The notes beneath the pieces were generated by a model. That model did not search any database. It saw only the letters and a list, made by a program, of their open reading frames with translations, and was not told the origin of the DNA. 36,952 nt of DNA from NCBI GenBank assembly GCA_021108255.1, contig JAIORG010000089.1, positions 1 through 36,952 of the forward strand, in the 5' to 3' direction. This document shows positions 15,901 through 22,677 of this stretch, piece by piece. Source of the DNA: Anaerolineales bacterium. Lineage in GTDB: Bacteria > Chloroflexota > Anaerolineae > Anaerolineales > UBA11858. Made by a program: the position numbers and the translations under genes. Position 1 is the first letter of the stretch, and each line of letters starts with the position of its first letter.

Positions 15901-16637
15901 GGAATCTGGATGGCGAAGGTAAGCTGCTGATTTGGCCATCCATATCAGGGCAAACAATCACAAACAGGGTTGAATTACTTTCAGCCAGTAGATTAAAGAA
16001 CGTGATTATTCAGGAATATTCATTTGAACTCGCCCTCAAAGGAAAACCTTTTTATAAGGGAAAATCTTCATTTGGATATTTCACCCAGCCAATGCTGGTA
16101 AATCAATCTGGATTGGATGGCACTCAAAAAACCGCCCCCTGGAAGTCTGCTAATTCCGTCTCAGGCCGGTGGGTAGAAATTAATTCCGAACCCGCCGAAT
16201 CTTTAAATTCGGAATTACCGGGGTTACCAGAAATTAATCAATTATGGATTTCAACAGAAGGCGGTTTATTTCAAAAGGGTTATCTCTTTACAAAACAACA
16301 AATTCCCTCAAACTCGTGGTTTTACCAATCTCATTTTTATCAGGATCCGGTCATGCCAGGATCCTTGGGCGTCGAAACGATGGCCCAGGCATTAATCCAA
16401 TCTGCTCCAATCTGGGGAATTTCTAAAACACAGCGCTGGAGAATTAAACCAGGACAGAAAACCACCTGGAAATACCGGGGACAAATCACCAGCGATGTCA
16501 ATGAGATCACGATCGACCTTCACATTAAGGAAATTATTCCCGGAGCTCGGGGATGGCAAATAATCAGTGATGGCAATCTTTGGAAGGGAAACGTGCGAAT
16601 CTATCAGATAACTGATCTTGCTTTAGAAACTTATTGA
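12990..16637 (+). CDS. PUFA synthase-like subunit: pseudo-ketosynthase + acyltransferase + FabA-type dehydratase (PfaB/PfaC fusion)
   Basis: 1215 residues. Residues ~1-290 are a shortened, degenerate ketosynthase like the N terminus of PfaB: it opens IIIIGLDIAYGSCSSLHLLERS and ends with a KS-like tail (FYIPQQTRPWLDRGNGF) but has no nucleophilic Cys or catalytic His. Residues ~394-735 are a PfaB-type acyltransferase (VYPGAFNSYPGMGREL; Ser499 in GYSLGE). A helix with HQQFL at 819 repeats the motif of the ACP protein. Then comes a FabA/PfaC-like hotdog pair: in the first the catalytic His position is Gln933 (WYLNSQ), followed by ALPYVSLMELALQPCGF; the second has His1115 (SHFYQDPVMPG) and Glu1129, like PfaC dehydratases. 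It thus joins PfaB and a reduced PfaC tail without the PfaC KS-CLF. The ATG overlaps the previous gene, implying translational coupling. Confidence 0.85.
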   Translation: MAIIIIGLDIAYGSCSSLHLLERSIYNGNLCNEQGVHDPSIVAVNAFHDADLDRISQLGILSTDPSRLVNSPQSIFGSSIQIGTIPPEPGAIFQAIQLADSWIQENTDRAVSLTITSDIGTGSMLLAHPSRNTPAYAQIEFRSNHSINEPQLSTPIGYLELSQDISKINQKEFKILSDMFEPGERFPETALGSIYPRIPDESGLAGLIHTSLLISRKIIPGNSQGLSKNISSSAGKHPFYIPQQTRPWLDRGNGFQRSAMLIQMGIFSAKRHFLILREPGIPKPLPKVQPHLSGNEPILIPLWGNNAKELQGQIQLLEADLKTITPVKQLAKDVYAKFSSAQQPGFVCTFLGTNHEDFLKEITHAKKGIPQAFATGKTWSSPKGSYFTPQPLGKKGVAFVYPGAFNSYPGMGRELFDYFPHLHQLVKKTIQNISYSLAEELIFPRYLHPDLDDQPNGQMDILYNHPSELIESGISISVLHTLILKNIFAISPKAAFGYSLGEISMLFGNNIWQNAGKSSEKLKNSPLFRTQLFGPMNTVRDFWKDENLEDNFWGSYILKAPVREVENALEKEPQVFLTIINTPDEVVVAGKIDACRRVISELACHALPMPFNSAIHNPAIQASYPDFKYLYTHEVQSQSDMQFYSAADYKPLSLDTGTLSQAIAKMTCNQVNFPKLVNCLYQDGIRIFIEVGPQKTCSRWIEKILVSQPHAVIPLNKKHQSDYEGVLKVLSLLVSHQVPLDLTPLYPVEKNISAEQIRENGKGQAYIESNKEIKWKTAHPQNTRRRIETRMGKQPVPTALQTKYLENLTLLSTDVGESHQQFLSTQQTLTRNLARVVHLQTDMSSTDTPLVSKPDPLFTQDQIVEFTRGDHQKCFGSTFSGFDERRIPRLPNGNLRFIDRVIGIQGEAEKVIVGSSLVSEFNLPAQDWYLNSQDTALPYVSLMELALQPCGFLSAYMGSIKNMSTLDLYFRNLDGEGKLLIWPSISGQTITNRVELLSASRLKNVIIQEYSFELALKGKPFYKGKSSFGYFTQPMLVNQSGLDGTQKTAPWKSANSVSGRWVEINSEPAESLNSELPGLPEINQLWISTEGGLFQKGYLFTKQQIPSNSWFYQSHFYQDPVMPGSLGVETMAQALIQSAPIWGISKTQRWRIKPGQKTTWKYRGQITSDVNEITIDLHIKEIIPGARGWQIISDGNLWKGNVRIYQITDLALETY

Positions 16638-16662
16638 TCAGTCGAGGAGATCATGTAATAAT

Positions 16663-18273
16663 ATGCAAACATTATTATCTACGCGGGCCCAGATACCCAT
16701 CGGCACCTGGGTTGGGTCTGAATCAGAAATCACCACGAATCCAGAAACGATCAGGTCGATACTAAAAGATTTTGGGTCAGAGTGTTTTCTACTGGACTAT
16801 CAAAACCAAATCGGGGTTACCCAAACTGGAGATCTATATCCCTTAACCAGGGAGGAAGAAGGCATACCAGTAATTGGTTTCCTTAGACCTCAATCACCAG
16901 CTCATTTTGGGAATCCGGGATTTATCAAGGATCATGGCCTGAAATATGCCTATATGGCTGGATCCATGGCCAATGCCATCTCCAACGAACCCCTTGTCAT
17001 TGCTCTTGGTAAAGCCGGTTTTCTGGCTTCCTTCGGCGCTGGAGGTGTTTCACCAGCCAGGCTCCTGGAAGCAATAAAAACTCTCCAGGATCAACTACCG
17101 GATGGCCCTTATGCCTTTAATCTCATCCATAGCCCCCAGGAACCTCTTTTAGAGCAGAAGGTGGTCGACTATTACCTTCAACACCAGGTTCGGACAATCG
17201 AAGCTTCTGCATTTCTCCGTTTGACCCCTACACTGGTCGAATATCGCGCTGCAGGATTAACCCAGGATGAGAATGGAAATCCAATAATTAAGAATAAAAT
17301 AATCGCCAAGATTTCCAGAAGAGAAGTCGCAATCCATTTTCTTAATCCTGCTCCTGAAAAAATGTTGAACTCCTTGGTCAACCAGGGAAAAATCACTTCC
17401 CTGCAAGCTGAAATGGCTGAAAAAATACCGATGGCTGATGACATCACCGTAGAAGCCGATTCTGGTGGACATACAGACAACCGCCCTTTAACAAGTATGC
17501 TGCCTTCCATCGTCGCCCTCAGAGATGAAACACAGGACAAAAACAACTATTCTACTCCAGTCCGCATTGGAGCTGCTGGCGGCATCGGAACACCTACTTC
17601 AGTTCTGGGTGCGTTCTCAATGGGAGCAGATTATATTGTTACGGGATCGGTAAACCAGGGCTGTGTAGAAGCGGGAACATCAAACCATGTAAAAAACCTG
17701 CTCGCGCAGTCATCGGCAACAGATATGATGATGTCCCCTTCCGCAGATATGTTTGAAATGGGAGTAAAAGTCCAAGTATTAAAACGAGGAACAATGTTTC
17801 CCATGAGGGCCCAAAAGCTATTTGATATCTATTCTTCTCACGATGGGATTGATGATATTGATCCCAAAACAAGGCAGGAATTAGAGGAGAAAATATTCCA
17901 AAAGAAACTTGAAGAAGTCTGGGATGAGTGTATCAGGTTCTTCTCTGAGCGAGACCCCAGTCAGCTTGAACGAGCGGATGGGAATCCTAAACGCAAAATG
18001 AGTTTAATTTTCCGTTGGTACCTTGGATTGGCAACCCACTGGGGTGTTCAAGGGAATACGGACAGGACTCTCGATTACCAGATATGGTGTGGACCTTCGA
18101 TGGGTTCATTTAATGATTGGACAAAGGGAACCTCTCTTGAAGAGCCAAAACAACGTCATTCGGTGAAAATTGCAGAGCAGCTATTAGATGGTGCAGTTTA
18201 TCTATACCGGATTTTAGATTTAAACCTCCAGGGTTTTTCAGTTCCATACTCCTGGAACAAATTCCTTGATTAA
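16663..18273 (+). CDS. pfaD: FMN-dependent enoyl reductase PfaD
   Basis: Enoyl reductase of PUFA synthases, 536 residues, the normal PfaD length. It is a TIM-barrel flavoprotein related to 2-nitropropane dioxygenase. Landmarks are SFGAGGVSPARLLEAI, VEADSGGHTDNRPL, and the phosphate-binding segment RIGAAGGIGTPTSVLGAF followed by GADYIVTGSVNQ, then SADMFEMGVKVQVLKRGTMF, which is characteristic of the PfaD family. The C-terminal ~130 residues (RKMSLIFRWYLGLATHWG) are the PfaD-specific extension. It reduces selected enoyl-ACP double bonds, so its use or omission in each cycle sets the unsaturation pattern. A GAGGAG lies 13 bases before the ATG, with an ATGTAA in between (see findings). It is 25 bases after the previous gene. 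Confidence 0.95.
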   Translation: MQTLLSTRAQIPIGTWVGSESEITTNPETIRSILKDFGSECFLLDYQNQIGVTQTGDLYPLTREEEGIPVIGFLRPQSPAHFGNPGFIKDHGLKYAYMAGSMANAISNEPLVIALGKAGFLASFGAGGVSPARLLEAIKTLQDQLPDGPYAFNLIHSPQEPLLEQKVVDYYLQHQVRTIEASAFLRLTPTLVEYRAAGLTQDENGNPIIKNKIIAKISRREVAIHFLNPAPEKMLNSLVNQGKITSLQAEMAEKIPMADDITVEADSGGHTDNRPLTSMLPSIVALRDETQDKNNYSTPVRIGAAGGIGTPTSVLGAFSMGADYIVTGSVNQGCVEAGTSNHVKNLLAQSSATDMMMSPSADMFEMGVKVQVLKRGTMFPMRAQKLFDIYSSHDGIDDIDPKTRQELEEKIFQKKLEEVWDECIRFFSERDPSQLERADGNPKRKMSLIFRWYLGLATHWGVQGNTDRTLDYQIWCGPSMGSFNDWTKGTSLEEPKQRHSVKIAEQLLDGAVYLYRILDLNLQGFSVPYSWNKFLD

Positions 18274-18274
18274 T

Positions 18275-18994
18275 ATGGAACCACAAATACAACCCATTTC
18301 AAGTGGGATCATTCACATCTGGCACACCGCTCTCAGTCCCTGGAAAAACAAGGTCGAGGAGCTTAAGGCTGTATTATCTAACGAAGAAACCTTACGGATG
18401 GAGCAGTTTGTATTCCAAAATCGGGCGGAAGATTATATCGTCAGTAGAGGGGTCTTGAGAATTATCCTTGCCCAATATCTAGGACTGACACCCAAAGATG
18501 TGCTTTTAAAAACCCATCCAAATGGGAAACCATACCTTCCTGGATCAAAATTACAATTTAATCTATCACATTCTGATGGATTATTCTTATATGGTCTGAC
18601 TTCAGGCACTCCTCTTGGGATTGATCTCCAGCGTGTATATCCAATCGCAAATATAAACACCATCATCAAAAATTATTTCAGCCCCGAAGAACAAAATTTT
18701 TTAAATTCTGTCAACGAGAATCTGCTCCAGGATCTTTTTTTTGCTATTTGGACTGCCAAAGAAGCTTACCTCAAGGGAACCGGCGAAGGATTTCAACATC
18801 CTCCAAACAGCTTTACAATATGCCATAAAATTAATGGCCTTCTCAAATATGAACTGCGGGGAAATTTGAATTCAACTTTAAACAATTTGTGGAATATCCG
18901 CGAAATTCACCTGGCTTCTAATTACAAAGCTGCCCTTGCAGTGAAAGGTGAAATTACTCAAATCCAAATCGAGCCTTTTCCCCCTCTGGGTTAA
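18275..18994 (+). CDS. Sfp-type 4'-phosphopantetheinyl transferase
   Basis: 239-residue Sfp-family transferase that converts the apo-ACPs to the holo form with CoA. The core motifs are NLSHSDG, LGIDLQRV and FFAIWTAKEAYLKGTGEG. Asp117 and Glu163 are the expected Mg2+ ligands and Lys162 the expected catalytic Lys. The usual second acidic ligand (GxDxE) is Gln119 here; eukaryotic-type enzymes also vary at that place, so activity is still likely. It is PfaE in role. The ATG at 18275 lies one base after the pfaD stop; a TTG at 18266 overlapping pfaD is the alternative. Last gene of the synthase block. Confidence 0.9.
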   Translation: MEPQIQPISSGIIHIWHTALSPWKNKVEELKAVLSNEETLRMEQFVFQNRAEDYIVSRGVLRIILAQYLGLTPKDVLLKTHPNGKPYLPGSKLQFNLSHSDGLFLYGLTSGTPLGIDLQRVYPIANINTIIKNYFSPEEQNFLNSVNENLLQDLFFAIWTAKEAYLKGTGEGFQHPPNSFTICHKINGLLKYELRGNLNSTLNNLWNIREIHLASNYKAALAVKGEITQIQIEPFPPLG

Positions 18995-19226
18995 TCTCCT
19001 GGATTGTTGCGGACAATTATTGTTATGGCAATGGTTATGGCTGCCTGGTAATGCCTAATCCGGAGGAGAGTATTTGCTTTATTAATTATCTGACTGTGGC
19101 TATCTAAGAAACAATTGTCTTTGACTATAACCTTGAAATTTTTCCACCTCCTCAGCAATATTAAGCCGCACTACAGATTAGCTCCTTAGAATACTATTCA
19201 CGCCGGATATCTTCAAATCAACCGTC
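18995..19226. other. Intergenic stretch after synthase block
   Basis: No gene is seen here. Short imperfect hairpins (for example GGCA...TGCC near 19045) lack T-runs, so no terminator for the synthase operon could be identified directly after its last gene. Confidence 0.4.
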
Positions 19227-19255
19227 TTGACAGTCAGATACTGATATGTGATAAT
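19227..19255 (+). promoter_or_regulatory. Strong sigma-70-type promoter upstream of SRAP operon
   Basis: A perfect TTGACA (19227-19232) is spaced by 17 bp from GATAAT (19250-19255), with a TGT extended -10 element just before it. Transcription should start near 19262 and proceed into the SRAP-glycerate kinase-reductase genes. Confidence 0.7.
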
Positions 19256-19276
19256 CGCATTACTCCTTGGCCTGCC

Positions 19277-19300
19277 CCCCTCAGGTCAAGGGGTATTTTT
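19277..19300 (+). terminator. Short hairpin with T-rich tail between promoter and SRAP gene
   Basis: CCCCT (19277-19281) pairs with AGGGG (19289-19293) around a 7-base loop, followed by TATTTTT. It could end read-through from the synthase operon. Because it lies about 15 bases downstream of the predicted start at ~19262, it could also attenuate the next operon. The stem is short, so this is tentative. Confidence 0.4.
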
Positions 19301-19364
19301 ATTGGGATAATCAGCTACAATACATACACAAAGCATATCGTCATTTTCGCCTCTGGAGGCAAGT

Positions 19365-20045
19365 ATGTGCGGTAGATTTACCTTGACAGTTTCCCCCGAG
19401 GAACTGCAAGCTGCTTTTCCAAATTTCCACATCCCCGTTGATATTCCACCCAGTTATAATATCGCGCCTTCTCAGCCCATTCCTGTGATAGCAAATGATG
19501 GAAAAAATGAACTTGATTTCTACCGCTGGGGGTTAATCCCCTCCTGGACAAAGGGGGATAATTTTGGCAAATTTAACCTTATAAATGCCCGTTCAGAAAC
19601 GGTCGCTGAAAAAGCCTCCTTTAAATCCAGTTTCCGCCGTCGACGCTGTTTGATCCTAACTGATGGCTTTTTTGAATGGAGCAAATCCACCTCTGGAAAA
19701 GGTAAAACCCCCTATTACATCACCCTCAAGGATCAATCCCCATTTGCTTTTGCCGGTCTCTGGGATCTCTGGTACTCCCCCGAAGGGGATCCCCTGAAAT
19801 CTGCCTGCATCCTTACCACAACTCCCAATGATCTGCTAAAACCTATTCATAACCGGATGCCAGTGATTCTACCTCCCGAAAGTTATACTGGTTGGTTGAA
19901 ACCAGGAGAAGGCCGACCAGAAGATTTTCAATCCTTTTTAATACCTTATCCGGCAGCTATCATGCAGGCTTATCCAGTATCAACCTTTGTTAACTCACCA
20001 AAAAACAATTCTCCCCAATGTATTCAGGCCAGCACTCTGCTATGA
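19365..20045 (+). CDS. SRAP-family peptidase (YedK/HMCES-like)
   Basis: 226-residue SRAP (SOS response-associated peptidase) protein. The family captures abasic sites in single-stranded DNA as a thiazolidine crosslink through the N-terminal Cys left after Met removal. All hallmarks are present: Cys2 in MCGRFTL, the Asn of INARSET, the Glu of FFEWSK, and the His of IHNRMPVIL. Length is normal. The ATG at 19365 is fixed by the need for Cys2; GGAGG eight bases upstream is its ribosome site and lies in a small GCCTC/GAGGC palindrome. Its stop overlaps the next start (ATGA), so it is coupled to the glycerate kinase gene, a metabolic partner with no obvious link to DNA repair. Confidence 0.94.
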   Translation: MCGRFTLTVSPEELQAAFPNFHIPVDIPPSYNIAPSQPIPVIANDGKNELDFYRWGLIPSWTKGDNFGKFNLINARSETVAEKASFKSSFRRRRCLILTDGFFEWSKSTSGKGKTPYYITLKDQSPFAFAGLWDLWYSPEGDPLKSACILTTTPNDLLKPIHNRMPVILPPESYTGWLKPGEGRPEDFQSFLIPYPAAIMQAYPVSTFVNSPKNNSPQCIQASTLL

Positions 20046-21427
20046 TCAAGCCTCCAGAAGTATTTTTAACGCACTCTTTAGCTAAACTTTCCGCTGGGAT
20101 TAAGGTTGCCAAAATCCTCTCCGCTTCATTAGCAGCTGTTGAGCCTGGAGAAGTGGTAAAAAATTCCCTGGTCAGGAAGGGAGACCTCTTCCTGATAGGC
20201 GGTGAAACCCTGGACCTCAAAGCGTTTGACCGGGTTATCCTTATCGGAATAGGTAAGGCTGCTTACCCAATGTCAATGGCAGCTGCAGATCTCCTGGGTG
20301 AAGATCTATCCCGGGGAATAATACTAACAAAACCCGGAGCCGATCAACTACCTGACAAATATGCCAGGGTTTTAAAACTAATCCATGGCGGTCATCCGGT
20401 GCCCAACCAGGACAGCATCACAGGGTCAGGGATAATCCAGGCCCATTTGTCTGAATTGAATTCCAGGGACCTGGTGATTATCCTGTTATCAGGAGGCGGA
20501 TCAGCCCTTCTATCATCTCCGTGCCCGGGTATAACCCTGCAGGACCTGATTTTAACCAATCAAGTCCTATTGGGCTGCGGCGCAAATATTACAGAAATCA
20601 ATACAATCAGGAAACACATCTCCCTGGTAAAAGGCGGCCTGCTGGCTAAAATTGCAGCGCCTGCAAAAATAGTCACTCTGATCCTATCAGATGTCATGGG
20701 TGATCACATTGATATGATCGCCTCTGGTCCTACAGCGCCTGATCCTTCCACCTTTCAGGACGCATTGGATATAATCCGCAAATATAATCTTGAAAATTTA
20801 CTACCGCTGACAGTAATGGAGAGAATTAATGAAGGATGCTCAGGAGAATATCCTGAAACGCCCAAACCAGAAGATCCTCTTTTTCTAAAGGTTTTTAACT
20901 ATATTGTCGGCCGCAATTTGGACTCAATTCAGGCCGGCATCCAGGCGGCAGAACAGGAAGGATTCAGTGCCGGCATCCTGCCAAATGCTCTGATTGGGGA
21001 AGCAAGTCAGATGGGAGCGGAATTGGCAGAGATTCTTCGCCAAATGGCAAATAAGGACAAACCCTTACCGCGTCCTGCTTGCCTTATTGGAGGCGGAGAA
21101 ACTACGGTCACTCTCCACTCCAGTAATGAGATTGGCAGAGGAGGGAGAAATCTCGAAGCCGCACTAAGCGCAGTAAAGATACTGGATGGCCTAACGAATG
21201 CCGCTTTTATTACCCTGGCAACTGATGGAGAAGATGGAGTAACCGACGCTGCCGGAGCAGTTGTCACGGGAGAAAGTTTTTTGAGAGGTAAAACCCTTCA
21301 AATGGAGCCAGAAAACTATCTTCTGAATCACAATTCCTATTCGTATTTCCAAAAACTAGATGATTTGCTACTTCCCGGTGTAACCCGGACAAATGTAAAT
21401 GACCTTTGTTTTCTATTCACCTTCTGA
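20042..21427 (+). CDS. Glycerate 2-kinase (GckA/TtuD, MOFRL family)
   Basis: 461-residue glycerate kinase of the GckA/MOFRL family, expected to phosphorylate D-glycerate to 2-phosphoglycerate in the cytoplasm. The N-terminal domain has LIGIGKAAYPM, IHGGHPVPN and LLSGGGSALLSSP; then come NTIRKHISLVKGG and ILSDVMGDHIDMIASGPT. The C-terminal MOFRL domain has GGGETTVTL, GRGGRNLEAAL and LATDGEDGVTDAAGA. The start at 20042 is chosen for its ATGA overlap with the SRAP stop; an ATG at 20018 inside the SRAP gene is the alternative and neither has a clear ribosome site. The next gene encodes the enzyme that makes glycerate, so the pair forms a glyoxylate/hydroxypyruvate-to-glycolysis route. Confidence 0.93.
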   Translation: MIKPPEVFLTHSLAKLSAGIKVAKILSASLAAVEPGEVVKNSLVRKGDLFLIGGETLDLKAFDRVILIGIGKAAYPMSMAAADLLGEDLSRGIILTKPGADQLPDKYARVLKLIHGGHPVPNQDSITGSGIIQAHLSELNSRDLVIILLSGGGSALLSSPCPGITLQDLILTNQVLLGCGANITEINTIRKHISLVKGGLLAKIAAPAKIVTLILSDVMGDHIDMIASGPTAPDPSTFQDALDIIRKYNLENLLPLTVMERINEGCSGEYPETPKPEDPLFLKVFNYIVGRNLDSIQAGIQAAEQEGFSAGILPNALIGEASQMGAELAEILRQMANKDKPLPRPACLIGGGETTVTLHSSNEIGRGGRNLEAALSAVKILDGLTNAAFITLATDGEDGVTDAAGAVVTGESFLRGKTLQMEPENYLLNHNSYSYFQKLDDLLLPGVTRTNVNDLCFLFTF

Positions 21428-21436
21428 GAGAGGCCA

Positions 21437-22420
21437 ATGACTAACAACAAACCCCTGGTACTAATGACTCACGAACTTCCTGAAGATTGGGTAGGCGAAC
21501 TGCTTGATGATTATCAGGTAATCACAGGTTTTAATGAAAAGCGCGGATTGGACAGCAGATTAATAAAACACCTTGATAAAGCTGAAGGTATTCTTTGTTT
21601 ATTGGACGATCCGATCCCGGCTGAAGCCCTGGAAAGAGCGCCTGATCTGAAAGTTATCAGCAGCATGGCAGTCGGAGTCGATAACATTGACGTAGCTGCC
21701 TGCACCCGGCTGGGTATACCCGTGGGCCACACACCCGGAGTTCTTACAGAGGGAACTGCAGACTTAACTGTGGCTCTCCTGCTAGCAGTCTGCCGCCGGC
21801 TTCCCACTGCCAGTGAGGATGCCCGCCAGGGCCGCTGGAAAAACTGGGACCCAACGGGGTGGTTAGGTATGGATCTAAATAATTCTACCGTCGGGATTGT
21901 AGGATTGGGAAAAATCGGCACTGCTGTCGGAGAACGGCTGGCATCTTTTGGCGCCCAGATTATTTTTAACAATCGCAGCCCACAGCCAGAGAAAGAAAAA
22001 AAACTCAACGCGACTCAGGTCGAACTGGACGAGTTATTAAGAACCAGTGATTTTATTTGCCTCCATGCCCCGCTGACTGAGGAAACAGCCAACCTGATTA
22101 ATGAACAAGCTTTCCAGAAAATGAAATCATCTGCAATACTGATCAACGCTGCCCGGGGCGCAATTGTCGATACACAAGCGCTTACCCGGGCGTTGAAGGA
22201 AGGCTGGATATGGGCTGCAGGACTGGATGTCACAGATCCAGAACCCCTGCCCCCCAACCATCCACTTTACAAGCTGGATAATTGTCTTATCACTCCTCAC
22301 ATCGGCTCTGCGACATTCCAAATACGGCAGACAATGGCAAATATCGCAATCGAAAATTTATCTGCTGGTATCAAAGGAATTCGCTTACCTTATTGTGCAA
22401 ACCCTGAAATTTACACTTGA
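21437..22420 (+). CDS. Hydroxypyruvate/glyoxylate reductase (D-2-hydroxyacid dehydrogenase)
   Basis: 327-residue NAD(P)H-dependent D-2-hydroxyacid dehydrogenase, closest in style to glyoxylate/hydroxypyruvate reductases. The Rossmann loop is GIVGLGKIGTAVG. The substrate and catalytic residues are the Arg of INAARGAIVD, the Glu of DVTDPEPLP and the His of TPHIGSAT. The N-terminal substrate domain has SSMAVGVDNID and GVLTEGTADLTVALLLA. It probably reduces hydroxypyruvate or glyoxylate to D-glycerate or glycolate, feeding the glycerate kinase encoded 9 bases upstream; GAGAGG precedes the ATG. Exact substrate is inferred from context. Confidence 0.92.
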   Translation: MTNNKPLVLMTHELPEDWVGELLDDYQVITGFNEKRGLDSRLIKHLDKAEGILCLLDDPIPAEALERAPDLKVISSMAVGVDNIDVAACTRLGIPVGHTPGVLTEGTADLTVALLLAVCRRLPTASEDARQGRWKNWDPTGWLGMDLNNSTVGIVGLGKIGTAVGERLASFGAQIIFNNRSPQPEKEKKLNATQVELDELLRTSDFICLHAPLTEETANLINEQAFQKMKSSAILINAARGAIVDTQALTRALKEGWIWAAGLDVTDPEPLPPNHPLYKLDNCLITPHIGSATFQIRQTMANIAIENLSAGIKGIRLPYCANPEIYT

Positions 22421-22634
22421 TCCTCTCAATAACTTTTCTTTACCCTCAGGTAATCTAGTTTTATCAGGAAAGAAAATTTTATCTGCAATTTCCAGGTTGC
22501 AGGGATCCCCGAGAAAATAATTCTCCATGTCCAATTACTAAATCCAAATACACCAAATTCTCTGCTGAAATAAATCACCAGTCAGGATTTAATGCCAGTT
22601 AAATCAAAACCCTAGAATTTAAAGCAGGATATGC

Positions 22635-22640
22635 TACACT
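22635..22640 (+). promoter_or_regulatory. Extended -10 element for the sulfotransferase-like gene
   Basis: TACACT with TG one base upstream (TGcTACACT) lies 37 bases before the TTG start. The -35 region (CTAGAA) is poor, which an extended -10 can offset. The rest of the 257-base gap (22421-22677) shows only a 6-bp CTGCAA/TTGCAG hairpin without a T-run. Confidence 0.4.
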
Positions 22641-22677
22641 ATATAAACTTTTTTTATCTAAGAATGAGGAGTCATTT

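Noticed and set aside
21514-22008. 164-codon minus-strand frame inside the hydroxypyruvate reductase gene
   Set aside because: Ser/Arg/Pro-rich antisense shadow of a clearly conserved gene.
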